Shown here one piece after another: positions 11,093 through 23,243 of a DNA stretch of 64,000 nucleotides. Position 1 is the stretch's first letter, and the number at the start of each line of letters is the position of its first letter. This DNA comes from Oscheius tipulae (taxonomy: Eukaryota; Nematoda; Chromadorea; Rhabditida; Rhabditidae), in the NCBI GenBank assembly GCA_037178975.1, contig JASJZH010000005.1, positions 5,766,001-5,830,000 of the forward strand, written 5' to 3'. The translations under genes were made by a program, and so were the position numbers. The notes under the pieces are model-generated. The model was not told the DNA's origin, did not search any database, and saw nothing but the letters and a program-made list of their open reading frames with translations.

Positions 11093-14000
11093 CTAGCAGT
11101 TACTGAACAGAACAGAGACCGCCTCGTAGTCCGGAGAGGTCTCCTCTTTCCTCCGCTTCTCGATGGGCGGCAGTGGACGAAGATATACAGGACGACGATG
11201 AAGTTCACTCGTAGAGACCGAGATTATCGACTGGAGCATCTTGCGCAACATCTCGCGACGCTTCTTTTCAGGAAGATTCTCCTCTCCGCAGTTGATCGCC
11301 TTGACCTTTTGATCGAGAACGGCTATATCGGACTCGGTCACTCCGGGGACTTCCAGAAGGACACGGGGAAATGAGTCGGAGAATCGTCTCTGTAAATGGA
11401 AGATGATTGAGTTTTTGGTATTGAAAATTATCTCGCAAGAAGACAGTAACCCACCAGTGAGACGTAGATGTGAGCTACGAGACTGAGTAGAGGAGCTCCG
11501 GCAACCTCATCGCCTCCGTGGATTTGCAAAGAGTTCAGTGAGTGATAGAACATGTTGACCGCGGTCTCATCGTCATATCTCTCGACCAGCTGGTCCACGA
11601 ATGCCTTGCAAATGGGCACAGATTTCGTTGAAGACTGTGTATCTCTCCATGTCAGCGCAGTGAACACTGTGTACATCACGGATGATAGACCAATCTGTTG
11701 TGTGAAGAGCCAATGGCCCAAAGGAGTCATGACCACTTCGTTCTGGTTCCCGGCATCAGTTCCAAGATAGATCATTCTAATCGTAGTCAAGTATTCTCTG
11801 GCCAGAACACAGGTCATGTGCTCGTTGAATAGTTCAGCCTCAGTTGGCTCCGCGTCTGAAGTTTATAATTTATCTTGGAAAAAAGGAAACTGGTACCGTA
11901 GTCTATTGCCGAGACAGCCTTCCACATTTCGTCTAATCGTTCCTTCATGTGACCAGTCAGAGCTTCAACAAAAGGAACCAACTGGTTCCATCTTTCTTGG
12001 GGAGTCGACGTAATCAAGTTTTTCCTGAAAATGATATCATTCAGATTTCAATACAAAGCTAGACTTACCATGTTTTCCTAATCCAATGTCTGACACGGAA
12101 GGCCGGCATCAAGTTTATCACATTCACTGTACTCATGAGCATCTCTGCAGATTGAGGATGAGAATGAAGCTGTTCGCCAAACTTGGCCGAGATCAGGGCA
12201 ATAATGTTCACACATTGCATGCTCAACTGGTGAACATAGTGTTTCGAAAGCTCGGCAGTGTCCTTTTTTTCCGCCTCGAGTTTACCCAACTGGATCTCGA
12301 GACTCTCTCCCACAGAACAGTAGATGGTCTCACGTTCACTGCGAGTCATATCCGATATGGAATGGTATCCGGGATGCATATTGGACAGGGCCCTTTGGGA
12401 GGCGAGTTCCAAGACGACCTTGTTCAGTTTGAAGAAGACGGGAAGAAGTTGGACGATGACACCGTCGACTCTTCCCAGCGGACTGTTCTCCTGGACTTGC
12501 TGCAAAACTCCCTCCACCGCGGTCAGGTAGCAGCGGAGCTTGAAATGGCTTAGTGTTTTTGTATCAGCTGACAAACTTACACTCTTTCTTCTCCGAATAT
12601 CTTCCCGCTCCTCTGAATCAAAGTTGTTACAAGGAGCCAGCTCGAATCCGTTGAAGATGATGAAGCTCTCCACCGAGTCAAAGTAGCTGAAAGAATCTCA
12701 CATATCTCCTGCTCGTTGTTCTCACTCACTTCTGATACTTGGAAAAATAATCGATTATCGGACCAATACACGTGCTCAGCAGTTCAATCTGCATCTCCTC
12801 GTTCTCGACAATGTTTGACAGCGAGGCAAAGACTTGCAAGAGTTGGGCCAGCTGCATGTGAGAGATTTTGGAGTTGACCGACTGATACAGATCGATGACC
12901 AGTTTGACGTTGACTTTGAAAAAATCCGGGAAGAGAGTCACAGCTCTGAGGATGAGACTGATGACATGTCGATTGAGAGACGTGTGGCAGTTCGAGGAGA
13001 GAAGACACCATTGGAGCAGATCCATGTAGTTGTTGAGACCACAGGCGTGGTAACGGTAGATGGGAAGTAGACTAGAATGAACGCTCAGGATCCCGCTCAG
13101 CAGATCCCAGTTGCTGATGGGCCGCATCAACTGGACCAAGGCGTCTCCCATAGCCATCATGGCGTCTCGAGAGGACTGAAAAAAAGATGCTTGTATCCAA
13201 TCACTGTCCTTACTTCTGTGAACAGCTCCTTGTCGAATCCGCCCTGCACGACTACTTTCGAGAAAATCTGCATTGGTTCCCATCTGACTGGATCCAAGGC
13301 CAGATATTTGTTGGCAACCTCTTGGAACACGCACCGATCCAATATTTCGATGAGAAGAGGGAAATGCCGTTCCAGAGAGAAGATCAACAGGACTCGAGCC
13401 CGTTCTCTCAGTTCTAAAACTGTTATAAAACAGTTACAAAGTTGTCTCACTTTTTAAATCATTACTCCATTCCAAGTCGTCGTCGTAATCCATGTTGGAG
13501 TAGTGGACGGCCTGTGTGACGGGTTTTTGGGACGGATAGCCAGTCTTCTCAAGAGCCGAGAGCATTCCTCGAAGGACAATCTCCAGCTCGGTGTGGAAGA
13601 CGTCGCTCTTGCCAAGAACTTCGTGATTCGAGAGATAGACGAGACTTTCCAGGGCCTCCAGCTTCAGGTGCTAAAAGTGGAAAAAGTTATATAGCCTGTA
13701 TCTCTACTCACCAAAGAAGGATGACTGAAGATTTGACAGAGAGCAGAGAGGTATGTGGAATAGTTCTCTGGCGGTACCTTCTCAGACCAGACTTTGGCTA
13801 AGTGAGCTGAACGTTAAAGATAAAGTGCCACAGAGACAGGAACTCACATCCGAGGGAGGTCAGTAGACCACAGAGGGCCTTGAGATAGCGGTAGTGAGCA
13901 CCGTTCGTCTCCGAACTCTCTCCTGCTAACCTGGAGTTGTTTTATTCACTTTGAGTTCTTCCAACTGAGCTCACCTAACTGTTTGGAGAATAGTTTCGAT

Positions 14001-15359
14001 AATCTCCGTCCGGAAGAAGGCTGAAACGACTATGCACTCCTCGCTTGTTTCTCTGGAAAAACCTTTTGAATTTCTGGACAATTAAACCCCATACTTCTTT
14101 CGTTCTGCCAACGCTGCGAGACTTCTTGAAGCAAGCTCATAAATGTTCTTCTCAGGAGTGTTCAGATGGCGGATCAAGGAGTCGACCATTCGGTTGAGAT
14201 GAGTCGAGATTGCGACAGATGGTACCCACTCACAGGTCTGAAGAAGTTTTCAAATTATGGTTCTAATGTGAAGCGATGAAACCATATGGGTACTTCTTCA
14301 ATTGTACCCACCTCAACGAGCCACCCCAAAATGTAGGTGATCGTCCTGTATCCACTCTGGTCCGATGCTGTTCCTGGCAGCTGATCCAATTGATCCAGAG
14401 CCATTTTGATGATGTCTGCCATGTAGAGAGTGATTCCTGTATGCATGTCTCTCCGTCTCTGGGCGTTCTATGAGGAAATTCAAATTGTTATCCAGATATA
14501 CCCTACCTGTATCGTCATGAGTGTCACAACATTTTCGACGAGCCGTCGGAGGACCGCGAACACGGCTGTACAGTGGACAGAACTGATCTGGGAGAGCTGT
14601 ACCAGTTGAGGAATCAATTCCGACCAGTTCTGCGGCCATTCGTGCTCCATCATGGCCACTATGGTCTTCGATAAGCTGTCTACCATGCTCTAGAAAGTAG
14701 AAAAATCGAAAATTTCAAAAGTGGTCTACCTCAGCTAATCCTCTCTGAAGAATCTCCATTATTTTCGTCCTCATTTCCAGACGGAACTCTACTGGAACAT
14801 CGTTCCATTTCAGTCTGAAAGGATCGTGGCATTAATCAGAGATTGACTCACTTTATGACATCTTCAATAATGTTCCAGCCGATGAAACAGAGAGTCTCAT
14901 CATTTTTGCCGATCAGGGCGAAGCCAACCGATGAGACGAGGTCGGGAGGTGAACTGTGACGGAACTCTTCCAGGGCCTGCAAATTGAAGCGGTTTTGAAA
15001 TCGTCTCCATTTGGTTCTATCAGGATAAAACCAGTATCTGTATTTTCGCGGTAAACCTTGGTGCATAGTTACGGAACTCGTCTTCGTATTCTTAAAAAAA
15101 TCCTCAAACTTCTTCCCTAGCCTCCAATTACCGCCAATTTCCGAAAGGACCTCTCATGTTCCTCTTGATCTTCGATCCCCTCTCCCAATTCTACGTCAAA
15201 AAGGTAAACAACAACCAGATCCATCTCAATTATTCTCAAGTTTGCCTCATCATTGACGTCAAAACACCTCACCTTGGTACATTCCATCCGTTGTTGATTG
15301 CTCGTTGACGGATCACAGACAGCCATTACTGCTCTAACCACATCTTCTTCGGCGGTCAT
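11093..15359 (-). CDS. XPO5: Exportin-5 (RanGTP-dependent dsRNA/pre-miRNA exporter)
   Basis: The protein starts MTAEEDVVRAVMAVCDPST and continues QQRMECTK then, after an intron of about 290 bp, ALEEFRHSSP. The importin-beta-like N-terminus and middle show IVAMMEHEWPQNWSELIPQL, VLRRLVENVV, AQRRRDMHTG and ILGWLVEV. These line up with human XPO5 blocks MIKREWPQHWPDML, LRLAEDVVTF and PQRRRDI. Further HEAT-repeat exons run to the end, with FTALTWRDTQSS and LQIHGGDEV matching the C-terminal part (FNSLAWKDTLS, LQMHGQHDG). About 15 exons with introns of 40-60 bp. The role is nuclear export of pre-miRNA and other structured RNA with RanGTP. C. elegans has no recognised exportin-5, so this gene is informative about clade. 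Confidence 0.9.
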
Positions 15360-15732
15360 TTCTTGAAAAAATTCTCTTCTAGATGCTGTGGAGAAAAAGG
15401 CATGAGAAAAATCGATTTTGTGTGTGGCACAGATGCTAAACAAGTACTCGCATCGCTTGTTTTGATCGTCGGAGCGACCTTCACATCTGTTTTCGAAATT
15501 GCTCCTTCCGATTGCAAAGACTGATAGTTTTGGGAGCAGTACGAAACTTTTCAAATAAAACTATTTTTTTCTATCGCTTCTCTTTGAAATTGCTCGATTC
15601 TAGTCTTTTACCGCCTCGAGTTGTATTCCCACAAGAAAACACATATATGGAAGGCCCGCCTGTGTATTTTCCAATCTGCAAAAGTGAAATATTTATAATC
15701 ATTACACGAAGGAAACAGTATATTAACTAAGA
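15360..15732. other. Interval between GPSM and exportin-5
   Basis: A 373 bp same-strand gap. The exportin-5 reading frame stays open upstream of its ATG to about 15554, but that extension shows no conservation I recognise. It probably holds the GPSM 3' UTR and the exportin-5 promoter. Confidence 0.4.
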
Positions 15733-18700
15733 TCAAATAGCCTCTGGCAGATGAGCACGCTGTTCATCGAATCGCGTCTTTGCCATCCTCGTAACGAGAT
15801 CTGTGAGGTCGTCTTCTGGAATCGTCATTGCACCGTTTTTCGGTTTTTCTGAAAGATTTCTTTGTTTTATAGGTAGAAAAACAAACTGACCAGTAGTTGT
15901 CGCTGTTCTGCCACCAAGTTCACTTCTCTGCTCGTTCATTCGCTGGCCTTGGGCTCGAGCAACCAGCTCCAGGAGCTGCTCATCAATTCCGCCTTCCAGT
16001 TCGGCTGATCTAAAATTGTGAAGTTGTTAGAAAGGAAGGAACGACTGACTTTTGAATCTGATCGAGGAGCTCTTCCTGTCCTTGATAGCCGGGGAAGAGT
16101 GTGGCTCTCTGTTCATCCATTCGCCTCGACTGCGCAGCTATCACCTGATCGAAGAGCGAATCGGGTCCTTCTGAAAATATTTTAATTGGTAACTAACTGA
16201 CTGGTCCATGTTTTATTTCAATGACCAACGTTGTACTCTCAATTTTAAACGCGCAATAGCCGTTAGACAGGATTGAAAGGCAGAATAGAAGATAAAATCA
16301 CACCACAAGGCTAGCCTCAACTAAAAACAACAAAAATAAAAATACCTTTACGATTTTTCCTCGGTGGCGGCACAGGTGTTTCGACATAGGGGATACCAAA
16401 CGAATGTCGTCTGTTTCTGCTGGGCGGTGGAAGTGGCTGTTTAAATCCCTCGAGCTCGAAACTGGCCATGCTCGCAGTGTCATGTGGCTTCTTTTTGTTC
16501 GACCACAGACTCGCCGTAGAGAAGCGTTTGTAGAGAGGGGTCGAGGTGCTCTGTGGTCCTTTCTTGAGCTCCTTCATCCACGACGACGTAACACGACCGA
16601 GTAGACTGCGGGACTTGTTGGAGCAAATGGACTCTGAAATACACACCAACTAAAAGAAGCACCACGACAATAAAGAAAATGATGATAGACATGCAAAGGA
16701 GTTCAGAGGGTTGCTGCCAAATTATGGCGTCGAAGGGCTGTCAGCCGGAATGTCAACTGACATTGGTTAGGAGGCAAAACATCAATTGACCACTCACTTT
16801 TGGCCTTTGATTATGCTCTTTGTCTAGCTAGAGTTCAAGCTTTTTGTCTACTTGACCGAGACATTAGGAAAATAATGTAAAACAAACCATTGGGACTAGG
16901 AATATTCGTGTCTCGCTGCCTGGGAGCTTTGTTGGTGGCGTCGGTGAGCACATGTGCCTCGCACCGTTGATCATCGAGACGTTTGGACTGGACGCGGCTG
17001 ATGAAGTCGAGAAAATCTTCTTCATTGTTCATTGCGGTACCCGTCTGCAAAAAACTGGATAGAATGCGAAGTTGCGAGTTAAGAGCTCATTTTGGATGCC
17101 GAGACAATGGGACAAAGCGAGAGGCAATCCCTCTCCCAAATTGTAACTCGAGAGAGGATAATAGATTCCGCATGCGTTTCTATCAAAAGAGCTCCCGGAC
17201 GGAGCTCTTTCTTTACTTTTACGAGGTAGGATCACGGGCGATATAACGCGTCAACATGTGACAATCTCACTTTTTCGGAAAGAGGCCTTTAGGCAGAGAG
17301 ACGAGTCGCTGCCTGACTCCTCTCCGTAAGAGGCCGTGAATTCAATCAGTGAGAGATGCTCTCCGCTATCGTGCAACGACAACGGAAATTCGGCAGTTCT
17401 TTGAAAAAACTAAACACACGAGACCAAAGGGTTAGACAAACGGCTGCATATTTGCCGGTAATCCGATATCGAAAACGTGTCCTTGCAGACGACGTAAGCA
17501 TGGCTCTAAAAAATGGACATCTAACATCTAATTGAGACTATTTCGAAGCAAGTGCTTGCCGCTCTCAAATTCTTTACTCTTAACTGGCTCTTTGGTCTCG
17601 TTTGCCCAATTTTCAAGCTTCTAAAACAAAAGTACCTTAGATCTGGCAGACAGCTCGGTGTCGCTGGCGAAGACATTGTTCCTACTCAGTCCGAGATCGC
17701 AGGCCTCGTGGATGCTATTCAAGGAGACGGACAGGCGTAGCTGTGGCAGATTGTGCGCTTCTGGGTCCGCGCTTGAGTCCATGAGCAGCTAAAATGTATG
17801 AGAATAATTGATGGTTCCGCGAGAATAAAACAAACCTCGCGACCCTCAAGAACAACAGCGTCACCGGCAATCTCGATCAGCTCCCGGAAGGCGACTTCGG
17901 CCGCATGGATCATGACAGGGTCCTTCATCTGAAAATGAGACGTTAAACAAGGCCCCATCAAAAGTGGCTTAGGAGAATTAGAGCGTGGGTGCGCAATAAC
18001 AGACCGGGATTCGTCCCTCTTTTAATTGAAAGTCGAGGCTCTGGAGAGCACGCAAAGAATTCCCCTCAAACAAAAAGAGAGACAGAAGATCGAATTGTGT
18101 AGGGAGGCAAGCAGAGAGAATTACTCGATGTGAAACAAAAGCAGCCGCGGGCTAGGATAAACAAAGCCATTTTTAAATAAGACGACTCCAATAAGCATTG
18201 TTCGCCCTTTCACATATAGCATCATCGGAATCACATCCTCACGCGTCAAAGCCATCTCAGTGCTGAAGAGCAGTTCTTTTGAGCCGAGTCAATTGGTCGT
18301 GAGAGAGGAGAAAATAAGGAAATGCGGCGGTGCGAATTTCATTCGGTCGCCTTGGTAACACCTACCTCTCTCACATTCAATTACCCAGTTGACTCAGACT
18401 GACAAACGGCTGCAATCCAACCGAGTTTCACCAGACGGTGCTCTAAGAAAATGAAGTCTATTGGGAACGAAAGAGTCGGGGAACGCGAGAGAGACTAAAA
18501 AAGGAGGCCTGTTTACAAATGGCTCTGCAAAATGCTAAGCTTGACGTCCAGAGCCACTGATATTTCACCAGGCATCTCGTTGATTTAGGCTGTCAACAAG
18601 CCTGAAGAGGAAGAGGAACGTCCACTTCCAGGCTATTTTTAGCCTATCAACTTTTGGCGAAGACGTCACAAAGAGAAAGACGTTTCTTCTTGTCGCATGT

Positions 18701-20546
18701 TTCAAAGAAGCGGTGATTTCAGATTTACACAATAAGATCCAGAGCTCGGGAAATGGATAGCCGACAAACAAACACCCTTATCTACTGCTCGAATCTTATC
18801 TTAGAACGTCTATTAACAAAAAACTTGCCTGTTTGGCCAGAGAACGCCGTCTAGCCATGAAGTAGACTGCCTTCGGGAAGTCTCCAATCAGTCTGAAAGA
18901 CCTCGTGTAGAAAAAGACATTTCAAATCAACTTACTTGTAAACTGTGGCGAGCGAAGCCAGTCCTCGTCCCTCTCCGGCCGTATCTCGAAGCTCTCTGGC
19001 ATAGCTCAGATGTCGTAGATGATAGTCGGAGGCCTGTTCCAATTCGTCGTTTAGAGTCGAGGCGCTGGCCAAATTGAAGCAGCTCTGGCCTTGAATTGCC
19101 TTGTTGCGCAAGGATTTGGAGTCGAGCTCCATGGCGAGCGAGAGAGCAAGTCTAAAGATGGGTTGACTAGGTGACACATAGGACAAACTGACCTATAGCA
19201 CTCGAGAGCTTTGAGCAGATCACCAAGAAAGACGTAGGCGTTTCCGAGATTCGAGTAGGCTTTTCGCTGGGTCTCCTTGTCTCCGTACTCTTGAGCAACT
19301 TGAAGTCTCTGCAAATTAGCAAGTTTCGAAGGGGGAACGTGTCAACACAACTAGGCAAACATGGATCCAGCTGATCGTGTCATTTAGCTGAGCTGAAAAC
19401 AGCCACTTCTCAGTCAGCTGTTGTTTTCGATCGGTGGGAGAAATTGATGAGAAAGGTTTACTTTGGTGTGATGTTTGACGGATTCTTCGAAGTCGCGAAT
19501 CACGTAGTAGCAATTGCCGAGACTGCCGTAGGCGCGACCACAGGCTCTTCTGTCGTTCAGCTCCTCCACAAGGCCGAGATTCGTGCTGAAAACGAGGTGA
19601 AAAAACGCAATGTTGGTGCCCAGCTACACTTCCAACTCAAATTCACAATAGGTATACTCGGAAGACCTTGTGAGGTGGCTATTTCAAAAGCCATTAGCCA
19701 ACAAAAACGTCTTTAGCTTCTGCAAAAGTTTCTCATGATCTGCAGCTCCATCTGGAGGAGCAAAAAGCATTAGGAACAAAGCAGCATCCGGGTTGCCTTG
19801 GAAAAGATGTCACATCTACTCCCAGCAGCGCGTTCTTTGCACAAAGAGATAGAACTTACTCGAAGTTCTGAATGGCCTTGTGGATGTCCTCTTTGAAGTT
19901 GCATCCGGCGCTGATAGACGATGCGACGGTGGAGTTCATGGTCGATGTGGCTGCTTGGAAGGTTTTCGCCGACTCTTTGCCTCGTAGAAAGTATATAGTG
20001 CCCAGGTTATAAAACGCCACTGCTTGGGTATTCTGAAGATTGTTTGAGATGAAAACGAATTGAGAAAATACCTTGTTTCCTAACTCCTTCCCTATATTTA
20101 GCTGTGTTTGAGCAAAGCTGATGGCCTGATCGTAATTGTGTTGCAGCTTGTAGAGGTTTGATATGTTGGAGGCAGACTTGGCCTCGCCCTCGTGGTCCTT
20201 TTGGTATTTTGCGAGCATTAAATCGAAGGTCAAGTACTGGAGGGCCTTTTCAAAATTTCGTAGTTCCGTATAGGCGCTGCCCAGCTGACTGTAAATGGCG
20301 CTGAGCGTTCGCAGATCATCTGTCCCGACTTCCACTGCCTTCTCGAGTAATTCTACTCCTAAACGCAAAGTATTAGCGTGGATACAAACATCAAAATATT
20401 GAAAGCTTTCCTCCACGAAGCCTATTTTAAACAGCAATATACTCACCTTGTTTCACGTTTCCGGCTCTGTACGCCTTCTCTCCTTTGATGGCCCACTGGA
20501 GGCAGTCATTCGAGGCAGACGCAGTTGATGGAGGTGGTGGCTCCAT
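15733..20546 (-). CDS. GPSM2: G-protein signalling modulator (LGN/AGS3/Pins type): TPR + four GoLoco motifs
   Basis: The start MEPPPPSTASAS leads into tandem TPRs: LQWAIKGEKAYRAGNVKQ, VGTDDLRTLSAIYSQLGSAY, YNLGTIYFLRGK, RAYGSLGNCYYVIRDF, AYSNLGNAYVFLGD and GRGLASLATVYK. After a 0.9 kb intron the last repeat region follows, then a linker with a proline-rich stretch (PVPPPRKNRK). Four GoLoco motifs end the protein: FLDFISRVQSKRLDDQR, LFDQVIAAQSRRMDEQR, LLELVARAQGQRMNEQR and LTDLVTRMAKTRFDEQR. TPRs bind Inscuteable or NuMA/LIN-5, and GoLoco motifs bind G-alpha-i-GDP to orient spindles. The stop lies at 15733-15735. The linker exons at 17268-17412 and 16317-16625 are less certain than the TPR and GoLoco exons. 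Confidence 0.92.
17186..17210. other. Perfect 9 bp hairpin in a GPSM intron
   Basis: AAAGAGCTC and GAGCTCTTT flank a 7-base loop (CCGGACG) inside the intron before the first GoLoco exon. No T-tract follows on either strand. Function unknown; it may be chance. Confidence 0.35.
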
Positions 20547-21635
20547 CCTGTAACGACAAAAAATTGTAAAAATAAGAAGAAAACGAGAGAGTAAAGAGCC
20601 AAAACCAACAAATTTGAATCCGAATTTGAATCGAACGGTTTCGCGCCCAGCGCTCTAATCATAGCTCACACGCGATCGTTTCCCATGAACACAACAAAAT
20701 GTCACCCAAAGCAAAAACAAAAAAGGTCGTTTTTTTCAAAAGGGAGAGAGGTTACAAATGATGATGAGGATCTGCGTCAGACGTGCGACAGGGGGATGAT
20801 AACTTGGCGCTCCTATTGATTCACCCTTTGGGATGAACTACACAACGCGGAGGAGCGACAAATGTCATGCCGACGCCAGTTCGGAAAGGGGAAATATTGG
20901 ATTAGAAGAAGGAAGAGAAATGGAGGCGGGAAGAATACCATTATGGCTGCACAGACCTGAGGTCCGAGCGACGTAACTCGATATTATCCAGCTGTGCGAC
21001 CAACGCGTCTGCGTCTCTAGCTATCTAATGCCCTCTTCACAGCTGTGCGGAAGCTCTCTTTGTCAAAATCCAAGTCTCACGCAATAATTAGTAGGTGTCA
21101 CTCGTGTTTTCGCATGTCTTTCGGTCCTTACTTGTTGTTAGTTCATAAGAGCTTCCTTTGAAAAAAAAAATTGTGATAAATCTAGAAACCGCATAAATTT
21201 CACGTCCTTTCCGTATATTTGTTTACTTCAGAGCAAATGGACGAGGCAGAAATACTCTTGCGTTCCTTGTTTCGTAAATCCATGAAGACAGTTACAAAGG
21301 AGCAAACGAGTGAAACGGGCTGAGAATTATCCGTGCTCGGTTTCCACGTCTTTTGAGGTTAAATTTAACATTTTGGCAATGCAAAAAGAGCAAACGGATG
21401 AACAAAACGGGGAAAAACGGAAGAAAGAGAAAATGCTGTGTTTTCGTGCCTAATCTCACGTTAATTGATTTCAGAAGAATTCCCTACAGGACCCATGAAA
21501 CCAACATTTGGCGGGGAATGCAATGTTTCAGGGTTTAGTAGTTTCCAGAGGGGTAATAAGAGCAGATACTCATTTTAACTACGGCTTATTGAGATAGGTC
21601 AAACTGTTCTGCACAATAGCACGCCTATTGTCCAT
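20547..21635. other. Non-coding interval between the MSP-domain gene and GPSM
   Basis: About 1.1 kb upstream of GPSM and downstream of the MSP-domain gene. It should hold the GPSM promoter. ORFs are short and featureless. Confidence 0.4.
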
Positions 21636-22586
21636 CTAACGACGTTCTCCGGCCACGATGATGACACAGACGATGAGAAGGAGAACGAGGACGAAGATTC
21701 CTCGATAAGACAGATTGTTGACGAAGTCGGCTAAAAGTTGTCCCTGATTGGCTTCCGGTTTCGGGCTCGCAGCCGGCTCCTGAGCCAGTTTTTCCATCTG
21801 ATGTCCTTTGATCGCATCCAGCAGCAGCTGCTCAACTGGCGGATTTTCCAGCGTGCATGTCTTCTTGCCCAATTTGGCCTGCAAAGGGGGACTCAATTAA
21901 AGATTGGGAAGAGAATCTAGGCCGTAACAAAACTATGTCAGGCAGCTACTCAAGGGACTAGCTAACCTACTAAAGGGCTTTCGGACACGTAGAATAGACT
22001 AATGTCCAAATGGACTACCCAAGGAAATACAGAAAACTGGACTCACTACAAGCCTGGTGTGAGTCAGTCCCGCCTGGTCCTTCTTCACATCGAGATACTT
22101 GGTGGTCAAGATGAGTCTCGGAATTGGGACCTCCTTCCAATCCTTGTAGTTGGTCGTCTTGGTCCAAGTGAGCACAAGACGGACCTGGGCATGGGGAGCG
22201 ATGATTCCGTTGCCAGTCGGGACAGAGATAATGTTGCCAGTGCTGCTCTTCAGATGAAAGTGCAAGTCACGTTCGGAGATGTTACAGAGCACGAGAAGAC
22301 ACTTGGCCTCATCCTTGTGGCCGACCAACGGACTGAATCGAAGCTCCGTCGGCTTCTCTCTCACTTGTGAACAACGACTGGCCATTACTTTCGAGCCCTT
22401 CAAACTCTCGAACATCTTGTCGGTTACGGGCTCCGCCGAGAGCTTGCTTCCTTCGCTCGTCGTATATTCCTGAGCAGTCGACAGAGCAGAGTAGATGTCC
22501 GTCTCGAGAGAAGAACTCTTCGATAAAGGAGACGTCTTCATCGAGGCTTGCGTCTTGTCCGTGTACATTTCCGACTCATTGTTCAT
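21636..22586 (-). CDS. MSP-domain, tail-anchored membrane protein (VAP/MOSPD-like)
   Basis: Two exons, joined at HTRLV|AKLGKK across an intron of about 170 bp. The order is a Ser/Thr-rich N-terminus (about residues 1-75), a major-sperm-protein-like beta domain (TELRFSPLVGHKDEAKCLLV, CNISERDLHFHLKSS, IIAPHAQVRLVLTW), a helical linker with acidic and proline residues, and a C-terminal membrane segment (GIFVLVLLLIVCVIIVAG) closing with ERR. This resembles VAP/MOSPD proteins that sit in the ER with the MSP domain facing the cytosol. I do not see the usual VAP FFAT-binding signature, so VAP function is not claimed. The start at 22586 is preferred. The frame is also open to an upstream ATG at 22697. 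Confidence 0.65.
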
Positions 22587-22784
22587 TTTCGTCTTCTTCT
22601 TCGAGTAGAGCAGCCACCAGCTGGAACTGTAGGACGCCACGATTGTCTCTATTTCAAAGCCAAAAGGATTTTGCTTTTTGAATACTTTTTGCAACAATTT
22701 TTTAATAGCTAGGCAATCGAAGTTTTGCAGAAAGCGGGAAACCTTCCAACTTTGTGTTGAAGAGAAATGTAACTTTATCTAAAG

Positions 22785-23040
22785 CGCGATGGTTTCTGTG
22801 GAGGACTCTGTCTGTCCGTTTGTTTGTCCGTGGCCACGAAACAGAAGCGTGCCAATTAGTTGTCTAGAAGTTTTGTGGTTCAAAAACAGTTATTGCCTAT
22901 ATTGGTTGACAAGTCAACTTCGGGTGCGCTATAAAACTTTGTTTTTTTTTCTTCCAATGAAGCCACTGGGGGCCTTTCATTAGTACGAAGCGACACAGTC
23001 ACCAACGCAAACTGTAGGCAAAAGGACGGCAAAGCCGTCG
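22785..23040 (+). repeat. Dispersed ~280 bp repeat, forward copy
   Basis: Begins with AAAGCGCGATGG and a CTGTCTGTCCGT stretch, continues through GTTATTGCCTA, CAAGTCAACTT, CAATGAAGCCACTGGG and ACGCAAACTGTA, and ends in the perfect hairpin GACGGC-AAA-GCCGTC (23025-23039). The inverted copy at 26545-26830 has the same order. A second head fragment (AAAGCGCAATGGTGTCCGTCTGTC) starts at about 23059. Confidence 0.8.
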
Positions 23041-23243
23041 GAGACGTTTTTATTAATAAAGCGCAATGGTGTCCGTCTGTCATGGTGTCCGCACAATTGC
23101 ATGTCAACACTAATACCCGAAAAAGCTGGCAAGTCATTTCATGTCAAGAGACTAGGGGACAAGCCAGCTGTAGAAGAAGCTGCTAGGGAAGCGTGTGTGC
23201 TCACTACCCAACGTGCTCGGTCTGCCGCCGGTATCGGAGGTCT

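Noticed and set aside
15117-15270. An extra exportin-5 exon between MECTK and ALEEFR
   Set aside because: The frame of the candidate exon (EYEDEFRNYAP) does not join in phase on either side, while direct joining matches human exportin-5 spacing.
16480-16692. ORF with a hydrophobic start (SIIIFFIVVVLLLVGVYF)
   Set aside because: The hydrophobic run is the pyrimidine-rich end of a GPSM intron read as protein. The coding frame of the next exon differs.
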